A stretch of DNA of 64,000 nucleotides from Rostratula benghalensis (Eukaryota > Chordata > Aves > Charadriiformes > Rostratulidae), in NCBI GenBank assembly GCA_013399305.1, contig VXAI01000241.1, forward strand, positions 1,014,693-1,078,692. Direction: 5' to 3'. Below, in pieces: positions 37,321 to 51,184 of the stretch. The notes under the pieces are model-generated. The model made no database searches and had not been told where the DNA came from. It worked only from the letters and a program-made list of their open reading frames with translations. A program made the translations under genes and the position numbers. Numbering within the stretch: position 1 is the stretch's first letter; each line of letters starts with the position of its first letter.

Positions 37321-40013
37321 TAGGTTGTGGAGAGACTAAAATTCTACACTCCCAGACTGTTTGTGACAAGACTGTTATGGCAAGAACCATATGAAATGAA
37401 GTGCCTATTATTGTATAGAAATCTGGTGGGCAGCCCTATTTATCAACCTTTATAGGTCATAAAGTTGACTGAGAAATGCCCTGGAATTTCAGTTAGAATG
37501 AAAATAATTTTATAATGAAATTCTTGAAGAACAAACATTATTTCATTTAATGATGATAGAAATACAAGATACAATACGAGGAGGGAGTAAATAGATAAAA
37601 AAAGCAATATGTTGACTGATCAACATAAATTGTTATTACAGTTTGCACAGTAAAATGGTACTTTCCTAAATAAATTATTTTGTTCACTTCTTTTAATTTG
37701 GTAGTAGTAAATAGCTCTGTTTCTGCTTTCTGGATTTTTGAAATCTGTTGTCTTGTGTTGGATCTTGTGATGTACAAGTGAAGACCGACTATAGAAGATG
37801 AGCAGGAATGAAATAAAGACAGTAAAAATAGTGAGGTTTTGCTGCTGCTTTTTCACCTTAGAAGAGATAATTTCAGACAAAAACACACTTTGCTACAAGA
37901 ACATGCTTTGATTTTGTCAAACACTTTAGTCTGAAGACTTTATGCTGACTATTGTCTCCTACAAATTCTGTTTCAGGAGCCATCTTCCTTAAATATAACA
38001 ATGGGGGAAAAAATAGAGCTCACTTTCATCCCCTTCTGCTTACCAAAGTGCACTTGATAGCTTTGTATGTTCTTTTTTGGGGACATTGACTTTATTTGGG
38101 CTTGAAAATTATATACTAGTCTAGGTGTTTTTAGGGTTTGAAGAAAAATGTTTGACTTTCTGTTAGTATATGCAAAGACAATAACAATAATGCAATTTTA
38201 AACCCAAACAAAAAGGATAGAGGGAGGGAGTAGGTCTCATTATTAACACTTCTGATGTGTTTGCAGGTTCCCTTATGTTTAAAGAACTTAGAAATTCTTA
38301 CAAGTTAATAGAAATGCCAAAGTTCTTTTTTAAATGCATTGTAGCTGAAGAGGGCCGGAAGGCTGGATTTTTTTTTAAGAACACCAGCCATTTAGGCTGA
38401 TACGCAGTATATACTTCATGAAACTGGCTTTTCAGAGGAAAGGGATGAAAAGGGCTACAAATCTCTCTTAAAGCCCTACAGACTTGTTTTTAGCCATGTA
38501 TAAAACCTTCACAAAGCCCTAATTTTCCAAAAAAAAATTATTGGTTAAATCCTTGGGCCACTCTCCTTATAATTACATCCCTTATATTCACAGGAACAGT
38601 GGGCTCAAAATCTGAAAAAGTCAAGTGGAGAATTATTTAATTTGTAGGACATCTCTTACTGAAGTCAGTTCCTATAGAATAAACAGTTTTTCAATGCATC
38701 TACAATTCTGTTTAGGAGCTAACTCGGGACCAAAAGTGTGCTTCTGCAGCAGTCCCTGGTGGTGTAGCTGCCTTGTGAATGCCACATGCCCACAGAAACT
38801 TCATCCCTGATAAAAACTTTCTGTCTCTGTGGACTCAGGGTCACTGCTGCACCCAGAATAGAGTTGCACCAATGAGGTCTGGAAGAGATAAGGTGAGAAG
38901 AAAGAGACCAGCATGTTCCTCCCAGCAACCACAGTAACCCCAAGGACTTTGCTGTCCATTATCTTCAAGGGATGTGTATTGGTTTTGCCATTGAGTGTCA
39001 CATCTGAGAACAGTAACACAATACATATGGTTCTGATGTGCAGTCTTGAAAGAATGACGGCGCTATGATTTAATGTCCTTTGTTTTCATTCAGATTTGTT
39101 TTTCCAGATTATGTCCTGGAAAGGGATGTATTTTTGGTAAAGATGATAAATTAAATAATTCCATTAATTTCAACGCTGAGTGCAGGCAGAGCCCGGCAAC
39201 ACATTGTCGACCATCAGCTCTTTCACAAACTTCAGGAAACTGAGGGTACTCAGCACTTGCAGAAGCAAGTTTATCGCTACAGCAGAGCCAGTATGAGTCC
39301 CACACTGAAGTCTGAGGAAATCTCAGTTATCACAGGCCCATTGGTCACCCTTGCTATAGAAAAATCATTAAGTCACTGAAGCACCATTTGCTTTTGACAG
39401 AAATCTCTCAATCCTGCTCAGTACTGGCACAGTGTAGAATGTTGAAGATAAAGATGTTGACAGGTAGAATACCTGACTTTTCACAGGAGAAAAATCACTG
39501 TAGGCACCTCAGTTATCAATGGCCTTAGGGAGGAACAGTGATTGCTCTGATTTAAAAAAGCTCATCTAATCTCACATCTTCATTTCTAAATAGCCATTTT
39601 TAAGTACTTATTTATCCAGTTAAATATAAACCTCTTCCTATGATCCTTCCCCAGTGCTTGGATACACATTTCTGCTCATATAAATGTTGATATACAACAT
39701 ATTCAAGTCCATAGTTCCCAAAAATTATTCAAGCTGCTTCCCTCCATTTAGCAGCCGTACAATACGGACAATAGCTGTAGTCTTTTACTTGTGTAAGTGT
39801 AGATTTGCCTGTGCATACATGCAGTTCAGGTGAATAAAGCATTTGCAATCATGACTTAACTCTGCTACTGTTTCCTAAGTCTGGGAACTGAAATCTGGAT
39901 GTGATGGGAGTGTGACGTGTGAAGGATCTCTGTGCAGTAGCACTTGGCAGTTGAAGGACAGAAAACCGAGGTGGTACGTGGCTTGATTAAAACTGAAACA
40001 TGAACAGTAACAT

Positions 40014-40029
40014 CACACACACACACACA
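40014..40029. repeat. (CA)8 dinucleotide repeat
   Basis: Eight perfect CA units, a short microsatellite. Confidence 0.9.
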
Positions 40030-41385
40030 AAACTAAAGACTGCCAAGCAGAATTCTTTCTGACAATTGACAATTTCTAGGAATTCAGCTTTCCTGAAATG
40101 TCAGAAAATCGGGAACTGAGGAAAGTAGAGACATTCCAACCTTCAAACCCTTCTGAAATTGTCAGCCAACAGTTCCCAGAGAAATACATGAGTCACTTAG
40201 TTGCCATCTGCTCTACAACCCTAGAACTGCCACAGCTCTCCAGAAATGAGCAAGTTAGTAATAAATCCTGTATTTTAAACAGGAAATGATTCTTCAGCTG
40301 GGGATGTCTAAAAAAGATAGAAACCACTGTCTCTCAAATGGCATGTAGTCAAATGACTGAGCTCCTCACTCATCCCTAAAAAAGTTTTATGGCTTGATGG
40401 TGCTGAATTACTGCTGTTACCAGATCTATTAGGGCACGGGTAGGTTGTGAAGTTAAGATTATACAAGGGAGATGGAGATGCAACTGTTTATTTAGGTTTG
40501 GACTCTAGAGTGTGAAGGGAAGCATCAGGAGCACTGACCTTTTTGCTTCAGAGATATTTTATTTTTGCTGTGCTATAGTTTCTGGCAGCAGACTGCCCAT
40601 CTCGCTGCTCCTGATACACTGAAGGACAGCAGCCCAGCCGTATGGGGCAAAGGTGACCACAACTCTTAGGTTAACAGAAAGTGAAGAAATAGAAAAAGCT
40701 CCTTATTCTGCCTTTCCTTCCCCTCCGAAAACTACAGGAAAACAACAAAGATGTATGGATACTGTCAATAAGATAAGTGGATTTTAACAACAAAGGGCAA
40801 GGTAGGTAACATAGGCAATCATTTAATTTTGTGATGAATAATGTTTCTGCAAATGATAAGGCTCAACTGTCAATTAGAAAAGCCAGAGCTAGAGTGAAGC
40901 AGAGCAATTACCTTGTTTGTAAATAGTGATGGCAAAAATCACCTTGAACCTAAGCTTCCCCATGCACAAATCCTGTGTGAAGCACACGGTTTTGAAGTGG
41001 ATTGATCATCACCATGTTAAGTCTGCAGCGGTGGGACTTTTCTCTGCTTGTGCTAAGTTTCCTCGGGGAATGAGTCTTACTTCAGATTTACTCAATGGGA
41101 GACACACTCTGCTCATCTTGTTTAGGGTTGATTCTCTGTGGAGGACTTATCACTTGTCCTAAAACTTAGATGGAATTATTATGCCATACCTATGTGGCAT
41201 CTCCTAAATCTTTTCCCGGGTGATAGCTTACATGACACATCTTAAACATCTGCTTCTGTTTTCCCACAGCTTGATCATGTTAAGTAAATGCAGATGACAA
41301 AATATTAGCAATAGCCAATTATTTAAAATACTTTTAGGCATGTGAGTTTATTTTAAAAAAAATCAAAACCCATATAATTCTGTCA

Positions 41386-41437
41386 TAAAAAAACCCAAAC
41401 CCAAAACAAAGCAAAAAAACCCCCAAAAAACCAACAA
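41386..41437. repeat. A/C-rich low-complexity tract
   Basis: About 50 bases of runs of A broken by runs of C (aaacccaaacccaaaac and aaaaaaacccccaaaaaa). It is similar in style to the tract at 35,834-35,920. Confidence 0.8.
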
Positions 41438-41940
41438 CCTCAGACCTGTTTCCAGAATTGACAAAATACCAGCTTTAAAATGCATCCTTAACCTGTATTA
41501 GACCTGTCTTTAACCTTTGTTTAACCTTTGTGTTAGAACAAATCACATCACAGCCATGCAAATCAAAGTTATGAGACACAGAGTTTTTGACAAAGAAGCT
41601 GATTAATAATGAGAACAAATCACTGCATAAAGTGATGCATTCTTCATTTCCAGGAGTTCTCAGTCAAAATTGCTTTCAACCCAAAATACATGCTTTAACA
41701 GAATTCATGTTGATGAAAGCTGTTAATGAAACACCACAACTTGTGTTAAAAACAACAGCAATCCGATGGTTCCTTGTGGCCTCGAAATCTTTACTGGGAC
41801 TGCATTATTAAAAGATACTATTTTTTTTAAATGGCCTGTAACTACCAAGCCTTTGCTGAACATGGTATGACTGACCTGGCATTTGCTACAGACAACAGCA
41901 TTCTATAAATGTCAAAACTTATCAACAGCCATGTTTCACC

Positions 41941-41969
41941 TTTTTTTCTTTTTCTTTTTTTTTTTTTTT
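41941..41969. repeat. T-rich tract
   Basis: Twenty-nine bases, nearly all T, with two C interruptions. Confidence 0.9.
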
Positions 41970-42779
41970 GCTTTTATTCCTTCCATTTTCTGTTTTTATC
42001 TCACTACATTACCTCTTTTATCTTACTACATTTCAGCATGCTGTTAGACTTCTGTTAATTTCATTGTTTTTTTGACTTGCTGAGTTTAACTTTCTTAGGT
42101 CCAGTTTTGCTGGGCCTAAGTTTTGCTCACCCCACACAAAAATGACAGGCTAAGAACAAAGTTCCAATTCTAGATTTCTTCCTTTTCAAAATTGATAGTA
42201 TTAAGAGTTCTGGGAGTTACTGCTAATCTTTCTTTTGTGACAGCAATATTCTGTCAGGGACAATAAAAAAAAATCTGGTCTTTAATCTGAATTCACTTAC
42301 TCAGACTATCACATTAGTTGCATGAGAAAAAACCCTGGACAATTCCTTAGGTCTAAATCATATGTCTAGAGAGCAGAACTGAGTCCTAAATGAGGAAACA
42401 TGTCAATGGTGATTCCTTTTAATTCATTTTCCAACAATGCCTCTGTTTCTCAATCTGAAAAAAAGCTCTCTGTGGTCTCCTGACTAAACTCTGACTGGTT
42501 GTTCCTCATAATGCTTGTATCTCATCTTCTGGGAAAATAATTTGTGGTTTTGAGTTTGAGTAGAAACTTTCTGATATATGTTTTCAAGCTAAGATTTTTT
42601 TAAGACATGTACACCCAGAAAGACTTCTTTCTGTTTTATCACTTTACTTTGACAATCCTGAAACAACCAGACCAAAGCCTGTGACAAAATACTTCACGGA
42701 GGCAGATGAGACAGATTAGAGACAACCGTTACAGTTGTATGGAAGTGCACAGGCAGCTACATCTCCGTGATATTTGCTC

Positions 42780-42960
42780 TGCCTTTAATTTTAATTTCAG
42801 TTTTTCCAAGCAAATTTGGAAATGCTTCACTTTATGTGGCTTGCAGCTGAGCTATGCAAAACTTTTAATGTGAAATTCAACTTCATTACCTGCATTTGGA
42901 TTTCATTACAGGCGTGACCTGGGGCCACTGCTTGCACATTTCCCTAATTGCATAAATCAC
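42780..42960. other. possible conserved non-coding element
   Basis: The segment holds ctttaattttaatttc, ccaagcaaatttggaaatgc, gagctatgcaaaac, tacctgcatttgg and ccctaattgcataaatc. These are AT-core words of the homeodomain/POU type with little simple repeat, embedded in otherwise plain sequence. Conservation is suspected only from its look. Confidence 0.25.
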
Positions 42961-45900
42961 TTGAATGAGCTTCTACAACATACATTTCCCAACAGCACCC
43001 TGAGAACCTCACAATTTCTCATTAAGTCTGTTGAGACAATGACTTTTGAAGAATGCTTAGGAAGGAGAAAAATATTACAAGCACAGGAACTAATAAATGG
43101 CTTAATGAAGACATAGTAAGACATTCTCATCACATTTTCTTGTACTATCAACATGAGCAGAGTAGTTACTCTATACGCATACTTGAACAAACTGCAAAAA
43201 TGGTAAAAAAAGAGTATAAATTTCACAGTGCAAATTAAATCCAGGTACTCCACTTTCAAAAGGAGCACTGAAACAAAGAGCACCACAGGATACAAAACAT
43301 AAAATAGACATTCATAACACATTAGAAAAAACAAACCACACTTTTAAAAGGAACAGAAGCTCTCCTGATTCAACATGTACGCTAGCCTTGAACACCTAAA
43401 ATTACAGAGCACCGTAGCATGGCGAAAATGTACACATTAAAACATGGCTTTCTGATTTTTTAGAGTTTCAGAGTTGTTTCCAGTTTGAATTTTCATTTCC
43501 AACTTCAAAGTGAAATTTAAAAGTTAGTGAAAAATCTCTATGTGTTCATATGTGTACATATGGTCAGCTGCCACCTCCTTCCTTGTATCCCTACTGCACA
43601 AACTCTTCTTTCTGGAGGAACCAATAATAGCCACTCTACTTCAAGAAATAGGACTGATGCTGCTAACTTCTGCACAACCTGTCTTTATCAAATGCCACCA
43701 TCAGTGTCAGAGCTGTGCCTCAAATAATGTGCTCTCATCCTTTATCGGCACAAAAACCCAAATGTCTCTGCTCTAGAATTTTTCCTCTCTGGCCTCTCAG
43801 TGCAGCAACTCTCTGTAGAGAGGCTGACATTGACAGGCAGCAGGCCTGCTGTCATCACATTTCAGAATTCCTCATCTTTGCAGTCTGCCCAATGTTCCTC
43901 TATGTGGAAGCAGAAATGACATCAAGCAAGGCTGGTCTTGCACAGGCACAACTACCTTATGTGTTAACCAGCTTAGCTGAGAGTAGCTGTTGAATCCAAG
44001 AACTGAGAGTTACCTGATCCACACAGCTGCTATTTACCAGTAATGAATTCATAGTAGAAGCAGGGCTCAGTTACACATATAGAGCTGCAAAAACAAAAGT
44101 GGGTTTGCTGGATCTGAACAAATTTCCTTTCCCTCACGTAAGTAAATGGGGTCAATCAATGTAACAATAGTTTCAAATTGGGCTTCCTAGAAATGAGGGT
44201 TTGTAAATATTAACTGGTATGGGGTAACTAGAATGACTACTCACTTTGCAGTGAGTGAGCCTAGCTTTCATGAAATGTCTATAAAATATTGTTATGTATG
44301 CAAGTTAATATGAAAATGGCAGGGTGATTGTGTTTCATTAATATTCACATAACCGTGAAGACCAGTTTTCCTCATCAGTAGGTCTATGACTGATATGTCG
44401 TTATCCTTAAAACAGATGTCTTTAACTAGAAGGCAGCAAATATGTATAAAGGTACAGAAGCAGATTTCATTAAGGTTCTTAAGGGAAAACAATAAATTTC
44501 ATCAAGTAGACCTTTTGCCATATCTATAATCTTCAGATTCCAGATAGGTATAACTTTCTACTGAATTCTTTTGAAGTTTAACATTTAACAACTAGAGATA
44601 AATAAAGAAAAACACACCAGACACATGTCCTCAATATTTCATGTAGATGGTTTTCTGTGTTTTCTTCTTAGTCATGTTGCATATCATCTATTTGGAAATC
44701 ATCTTTAAGTCTGGACCTCTAGTCTTCTGAATTTAACTCTCTATCTGTTTTTTGTGTAGTCACAGTCATATAGTCTGGATATCCAGTAATGCTAGGTCTT
44801 GTTGACTTTCTTTAGGAACTAAAACAGGCAAATGACATAATTTATTTCAAATTCATCTCTAGTAGAAGAGCCATGACACATTTTGCAGCAAGGACATCTT
44901 TGACATAAGGAGTTTAAACTTTATGTAAATTGAAGAAACACTTTAGATACAGGAAGACAGTATTTTACTCATTGTTCTCCTGTCTGGTTTGCCCAAATTA
45001 ATCCACATGAGGTTTGTTGGGTCTGGGATAACACATCCTTTCAGCACCTGGGTGATCTGCAAAGAGAATGGAAACACTGTTTTGGGTCAAAAGTTACCTT
45101 GTAATTGTTATAAGTAGTTTGAAGGACTGCGAAGTAGAGTGGGTAGGTAGTCTTGCTTTGGGTGAAGATAGGATACTCTAATTTGTTTTCAAATTTTCAA
45201 ACAAAGGATGAAGCATAAAAAGTTAGCTTTAATCCTGCCCAACAAAGTAGAATAACTTTTGGTTTTGTGCAAAATTACTTGCGATTGCAGAAAATCTGTA
45301 CAATACACAAAAAATTTAAAGGTCATTTTAAAGGTAGCCACAACTTAAATAGAAAATATGCTTACAGGGGCAAGACTTACATGGTGAGGAACATTTGTCA
45401 AAATCATCAAGAGGGGCTAAATCGTCAATCAGATAGATTGATGGCACAACTGATCTTATAAAAAACTGTCTCCTCCCAGATACCTTATTTCTCTCATATG
45501 GCTGGGCCATTTCTGTTGCAACAATACTACTAAGAAAGTGTTATTCACAGAGGACAAAACCAAAAGGCAGGATAAAACAGAAGGAAAATATTTGCTATAT
45601 TGTAACACAGATGGCATCCAAAAGCAGTGTTTGTCTGCTTGATTGGAAAAACAGCATGTCTTTTTCTAAGTTGTATTTATCCATAATGCATGTGAACTAC
45701 ATATTAATTATGTATAGTATGACCACATTACTCAAACTCAAGGGTCCAACAGTTGCTAGGTATTAGGCAAAATTGGCTGATTTTTCACTTGTGCTCTTAC
45801 TGGTGACAGAAAGGGAAATACATGGTTACAAGTGCTGAACAAATGATACAAAGGGAGAGGACAATATCCTTGAGTTTCACTGGTTCAGTTCTAGAGCTGA

Positions 45901-48059
45901 ATCTTGGCACCTGACACCAAGTGAAGATCTGACAGCAAAATTAGAAAGTAATTTTTGCTGTGGAGGAAATCTGGGGGAGTTAAACTTATCCACCTTTGAT
46001 ATAGTATGAAAAGGCTGCTGGAAACCATGAGGTCTCCTGCTGATGCACAGTGATAGTAGCGTGCTCAAAGGTGCTTGCCCTTGCCATTTCACCTACCTTC
46101 CAGCCCCTTCATGAACTGCTTGTGGGAATCTTTATATTTAAATATACAAAGGTGGATATGAGCATCATGAGATCCATTTGCCTTATTTGCCAAGCAGCAT
46201 CCCATTAACAAGACAAAATGTTCCAAGCCAATGCTATTCTGCATGTTTTAACCATTTTACTTAGGTTTTGTAAGATTACAGCCTCCTGAATAGAGTCTGT
46301 CCTTCCATTTTTCTTATTTTTTCAGTTGTTGCAAGTTTTCTCATTTTAAGAGGCAATGACCTCTGAAATACACCAGTATGCCATGCTTCATCTTTTTATA
46401 GGGAAAGTAAATTTAAAAATCCATGGTGGTTAAAATTGTTTCTGTCTTATGCTGTTAGACTTCTGAAAAAGTGGATTTACGAAGACATTTTCTACCCTCA
46501 AACCATTCTATCACTGTAAATTAAAAAAAAAAAAATTCTGTGGTCCTCAACTCTTATTCTTTCAGTAGTCCTCAGACTGACCATTAAAAGCACTCCTCTG
46601 TGCATATTTTTTACCTAAATATTGTTGATTTTGACATGAAATCTACCCTAAAGTAATGGGCAATTTATAATGTGTCAGTGTAATGGATTACAAATATTTT
46701 AGAAAAACTCACGTTCTCTTGCTTAATCCTGACCACAATAAATTTTTCTCTCTTTGAGAGAGAAAGTCTCAGTATTCAAATAAATAATAAATATATAATG
46801 TATTTGGCATACCTGTAAGTGGCCTGGAAATACTGAGCAACAGTAAACATTCTTTGATAAGCCTGGGCTGAAGCAGTTAGTTAGTTCTGGGGTTCTTTCA
46901 TTTTCACCTGCTTTACCTTTGATGTATTTTGAAGGCTGGCTTTCTGTTCCCCTCCCAAGTTCTCCATTTCCTTTAGACTGTGGTAGCTGCAACACACCAA
47001 TCTCGACCTGGCTCTTCTCCTGCTGCTACTGTCCAGTGTAAACTTGAGGACCCTCCCTCTGGGCACTGCGTTACAGAAAAAAGTGATTAAAAAAAAAGTT
47101 TAAAACCCCCAGATATTAAATTTCTCTATTCCACCTTTCAGAGAGAGTTTGCAGAAGACACCTCCTGTTTCACATAGGAATAAATAAGGTGCATTTAGAT
47201 GTTATGGGGCAGAACTTCAGGGCATGTAGAGGAGATAACATGGAGGAGGGGAGCCTGTGGTGGCAACCTGTAGCTGGAGCCACAAGGAGGACAAGATTCT
47301 CTAGTGATGATCACAACAAGCTCAGCAGGGTCTGCTGCAAACTCCTCACTTGCAGTTCTCAGAAGGCATCTTCTAGCAAACCAGGACCATACATGCAGTA
47401 CTTTTTGTAACACAGAAAGAGGATATACCTAAACACTTTGAAAAGCACAATTAAACAAATGAATGAAAATAATATTCTGAAGTAAAACTTATGCTTGTCT
47501 GAACATTTCCATGACAGATTAGCTCAGTTTGCAGACCAGAAATTAAAGTTTTCAGTTTCAAATTACATGTGGGCTTAACAACAAACCTACACCCTTCTTC
47601 CAACTCATTTTCTTGTCAGAAACAACATGAATCAGTGATTGGAAGAAATGGCACACATCAGTGGCAGCCTATGAGACCAGACAAGCACCACATTTTGGCT
47701 GATTCTGCTATGGGTAGCAATTTTTGTCAGAAAATTTGAGATGTGAAATGGGACAGAATGATTAGGAGAAGATAGGAGGAGGAACGAATAGAGGCCACTT
47801 TGTCTTGTCTGCTTCTGAGTATGATAACAAGCAGTTATCAGACAACAGACACTGAGACCTGCAACTTCATTGCTGTGGGGAGTATTTATCTACTGGAAAA
47901 GATGGAAAAATTGGGTTCATTGATATAGTGTCCTGGACTAACACCAGCAGTTTTGCATACAGCTCAGTTGTTTAAGATCTTTACTTTCATTTATTCTTTC
48001 ATCACCCTGTCCTTTTGCATTAGCATTTGTGTATGCTGAAAAATAGCTGCAGAGTCAAG

Positions 48060-48130
48060 GACTTGCCTTTGCTGGGGGTTGGACTAGATGATCTCTCAAG
48101 GTCCCTTCCAATCCCTGATAGTCTGTGAAG
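48060..48130 (+). mobile_element. CR1 LINE 3'-end fragment, plus strand
   Basis: A short remnant of the CR1 3' untranslated end: gggggttggactagatgatc is followed by caaggtcccttccaatccctgata and a worn tctgtga end. It is only about 70 bases long. A second, different CR1 fragment lies about 120 bases downstream in the same orientation. Confidence 0.85.
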
Positions 48131-48249
48131 GTAGTTTGTCTAGTGTCCTGGATTTACAGCACACTGCAAAGGATCTATGTATTTAAATTCAATAGAAAGA
48201 TACTGCTTTCCTTTTACTCTCTGCATGCAGGATTGTTATTGTTTTATAT

Positions 48250-48475
48250 TTTATAAGAATTTTTTTTTTTTTTTTTTTTTTACAGTGAGAATAACCATTC
48301 ACTGGAAAAACTTCCCCAGGGATATGATGAAGTCACTATGAGGTTTCAACATGTGCCTAGACAGGGTGCTGGGTAATCTCATTCAGGATGCCTTTATGAG
48401 GAAAAGTTGGACCAGGAGACCTTTTAAGGTTCCTCCCAGCCTGGGCTGGTCTGCAATTCAGGGATTCCATGACTC
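48250..48475 (+). mobile_element. CR1 LINE 3'-end fragment with internal T-run, plus strand
   Basis: The text cagtgagaataaccattcactgg, gcctagacagggtgctgggtaatctc and ttggaccaggagaccttttaaggttcctcccagcctggg follows the CR1 ORF2 tail and 3' untranslated end. It ends with gattccatga, a worn ATTCTATG repeat. The bases before the 22-base T-run (ataagaatttt) also fit the ORF2 tail upstream of cagtgag, so the T-run seems to have grown inside the CR1. The sequence is more diverged than the CR1 at 53,925. Confidence 0.85.
48260..48281. repeat. T homopolymer, 22 bases, inside a CR1
   Basis: An uninterrupted T-run at the place where CR1 normally has a short T-rich word between ORF2 codons. It is probably replication slippage. 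Confidence 0.9.
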
Positions 48476-50276
48476 CTTTTCACCTAATTAAAGAGGTGTA
48501 TGGTCACCTTAGGATCCCTAGAAACTGTATCTGATGTAGCAGCTACTTAAAAAATCAGAATATTGTTAGGAAAAGCTAACTCCCAAACTCCTTGCAGAAT
48601 GCCTGGGAGGATCTGTGGATGCAGGATTTGAGAGGCCATGTCTGCAACACACCCTCTGCTCATCATTTTCCTCTCAGACAAGGAATGTCAATACTGCAAA
48701 AAATACTGTTCATTTTTCAGGTGAAGGAAATGGGAACTAGGAAAAGAAAATCATGCTTTAAAACAAAAGGAAAAGGCCTTTTCTGAACCTTTGCTGTCTG
48801 CAAACTGTGAAAAGCAAAGCAAGCCTCTGCAAAGCTCAAGAGGAGCTATCATATGGGAACAGATCTCACACTGCTAAACTGAAAGGAGATGAAGCAGAAA
48901 TTAGTCTGTCTCCCCTTTAGAACCTACTGTTTGGAGGAATCCATGCTTTGGCTGGTGACATAGTGGCACATTTTGCAAAAGTGAAAGGTATGTAAACCTA
49001 GTTGACCAGCCACAGAATGTGGCTTGTGAGATGTCTTTTTCCTCACTGAGTACATCATTATGAAAAGTGTACCAAGGCTTCACTCTGTGGGTTCTTTCTT
49101 CATCCATTCAACAACGGTCATTAGCAACTATTGCATTCACAGGGGCTCCTTCAAGTATGGGCCCACCTAAAGCTCATTTATTCTGCTCATTAAATGTTGA
49201 GAAAGCTTCTGTTATAACTAAAATCCCTGCCACTAAAAGGAGCAGCAGCAGGGTTGTTTGCTGACCTCATGTCTGTAATGAGGTTCTAGTCCTTTGTTTC
49301 TCACATTAAGGAAGTTAAGTCTTCTTAGTGAATCCTTGCTTGAGAAAAAATTGATTTGTTGTTTTCTTTGCTGTTGAGTTTAATCTACTGTCTCTGTCAT
49401 TGAGATGATTCAGCTATTACCTATGCTGTATTTGAGTAAACAAAATGACCTTTTGGCCATTATAAAAATAAATAACATCACTGAAGACTTGCCAAATAAC
49501 AAAAAATGCAGTGGTCACTTTTTCTGGAATGGGTCCACCTTTTCCGATTCCACTAGCACTCCACGTAGACCTATTTAATACATAACATAGTGCTATATCA
49601 TTTTGGCTGAAATAATTGTACTTCAGGTCCTGTGTTTCAATTCAATTTTGCGTGCAGGCTAAGAAATCAGATCTCTTGTTTCCTCTTCCATGTGTCTGTT
49701 TACTCTTATTTTTTCTTGGCATGTTTAACACGAAGTTCTATCCTAAAATGGTGGGAGTATTTTCCACCTGGATACAAACCAAAGCTTTGTCTTATTGAAG
49801 AAGGCAACTTTAGCAACATTAAGACATCCTGCATTACTGTTGCGTGTTGCCAGAAGGAAAACATATTTTTTTCTGTCTAGAATTTATCATTCAGTCATCA
49901 CCAAAGTTTTTACAGTGCTATTTTAAGGCGCCTATGGGAGCAAAGATCACACCACCTTTCAAAGCTACTTTGGCAGATGGAGACAGGCAGTCACGGAGGC
50001 AGGCAGGCACTCCTGCTGGGGTCTCCAGGCCTGCAACCTGCAGAGGATATTCAAGAGCACTGCTTCTGAATCCCACAGTCATTGTACCACCTTTATTTGA
50101 TGCATTTATCCCCTGTTGGAGTACCCTCCTTCTTCAGCAAATCTTTCCTTTGCTTCCTCTGAAGCTCTGGTGTTTGTAACTCTTATGCTATCATACAGCA
50201 TAGCTCCCTTTCACTGTGCACCCAGAGAACTGCAGCTTACATCCAAAGTATGCGCCAACCTCTCTCAACCCCGTAC

Positions 50277-50300
50277 ATATATATATATATATATATATAT
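50277..50300. repeat. (AT)12 dinucleotide repeat
   Basis: Twelve perfect AT units. This is a likely polymorphic microsatellite that can form a cruciform. Confidence 0.95.
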
Positions 50301-50579
50301 TTGCATGCATACATTTCTAGGTATACCATACACGTACAACCCTGACTTCTCTGCATGATAACAGGCCTGATCCATCTTTCCTGAATCCCTGCGTTCATTC
50401 AGGGTCTTCCTCTTCCCATTACACAAATTAGAGCTGTGTTAGCATTGCTGGGGACAAATTCTCAAGTGTCTGCAAGCAAATGTCACCATTCAGAAAGCTC
50501 TGGCACCATCCTTTTCTCCACTGTCACTGCTTCAGTTCCTGCTAGCCCTGCCTGCATGCTGCCAAAATCTGGTATTAAA

Positions 50580-50770
50580 CATGCTTGGATATTGGCCTAG
50601 AGATGTTTTGCTGTTATCATTCTTAAACTGTAAGGTATTTTACCTTGAACAAAGAGTAAGATTTAATAGTGTGCTGCATACACATTCCTGGCAGAGTGTG
50701 ACTGGATTTTGTTGTGATAACACACCAAATTAAAATTGATGAGAGCTCAGCTGCAGAACTGCTCAAGTAA
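50580..50770. other. possible conserved non-coding element
   Basis: Non-repetitive text with gttgtgataacacacc, caaattaaaattgatgag, catacacattcctgg (TEAD-like) and gagctcagctgcagaactg. It is flagged for alignment only. Confidence 0.2.
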
Positions 50771-51184
50771 GTGATCTGTGCATGCTTTTAGTGGATTAGA
50801 CATTACCCAGAACACATGATGGGAGAAGCTTTCAGGAAAAGGTTAAGTATAGAAAAGATTAAAACCAGTTTCTATAGGCTGTACTGGTGTTCAGGAAGCA
50901 CAGCAAGGGAGATGATAGATCAGCAGCCAGCAATGGAACTTCACACATACATGGCAATTTCCTTCACTTTTAAAGAATCAGATGACATAGAAGCAATGGG
51001 AGCTGAAATGTAGGCATGACACGTGGTTACACCACATGGCCTTGCTTTCTTGTCTTACAAAGTTGCTATCCTTTTACTGCTTAACTGAATTGCCCATTGC
51101 TGGTTTCCTAGCTCAGGCTAGGATCTTTTTAGGAAAAATTCTCTTAAAAGTGGTTACGTCCTATCACTGTTTGGCAAAGGAAAG

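Larger units (their letters stand above)
34455..48059. other. long non-coding stretch, no gene seen
   Basis: About 13.6 kb with no confirmed gene or recent transposon. It holds A/C-rich tracts, a 39-base A-run, a short CA repeat and a T-rich tract, listed separately. Open frames up to 125 codons (42,957-43,334 minus, strongly hydrophobic because of T-rich codons) are not recognisable. Candidate conserved elements lie near 37,140-37,320 and 42,780-42,960. Confidence 0.55.

Noticed and set aside
41499..41532. Tandem copy of an 11-base word (tttaacctttg)
   Set aside because: Only two copies. A trivial local duplication.
42957..43334. 125-codon hydrophobic minus-strand frame, membrane-protein-like
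   Set aside because: The hydrophobicity follows from A-rich plus-strand text giving Phe/Leu/Val codons on the other strand. There is no start context, topology pattern or family.
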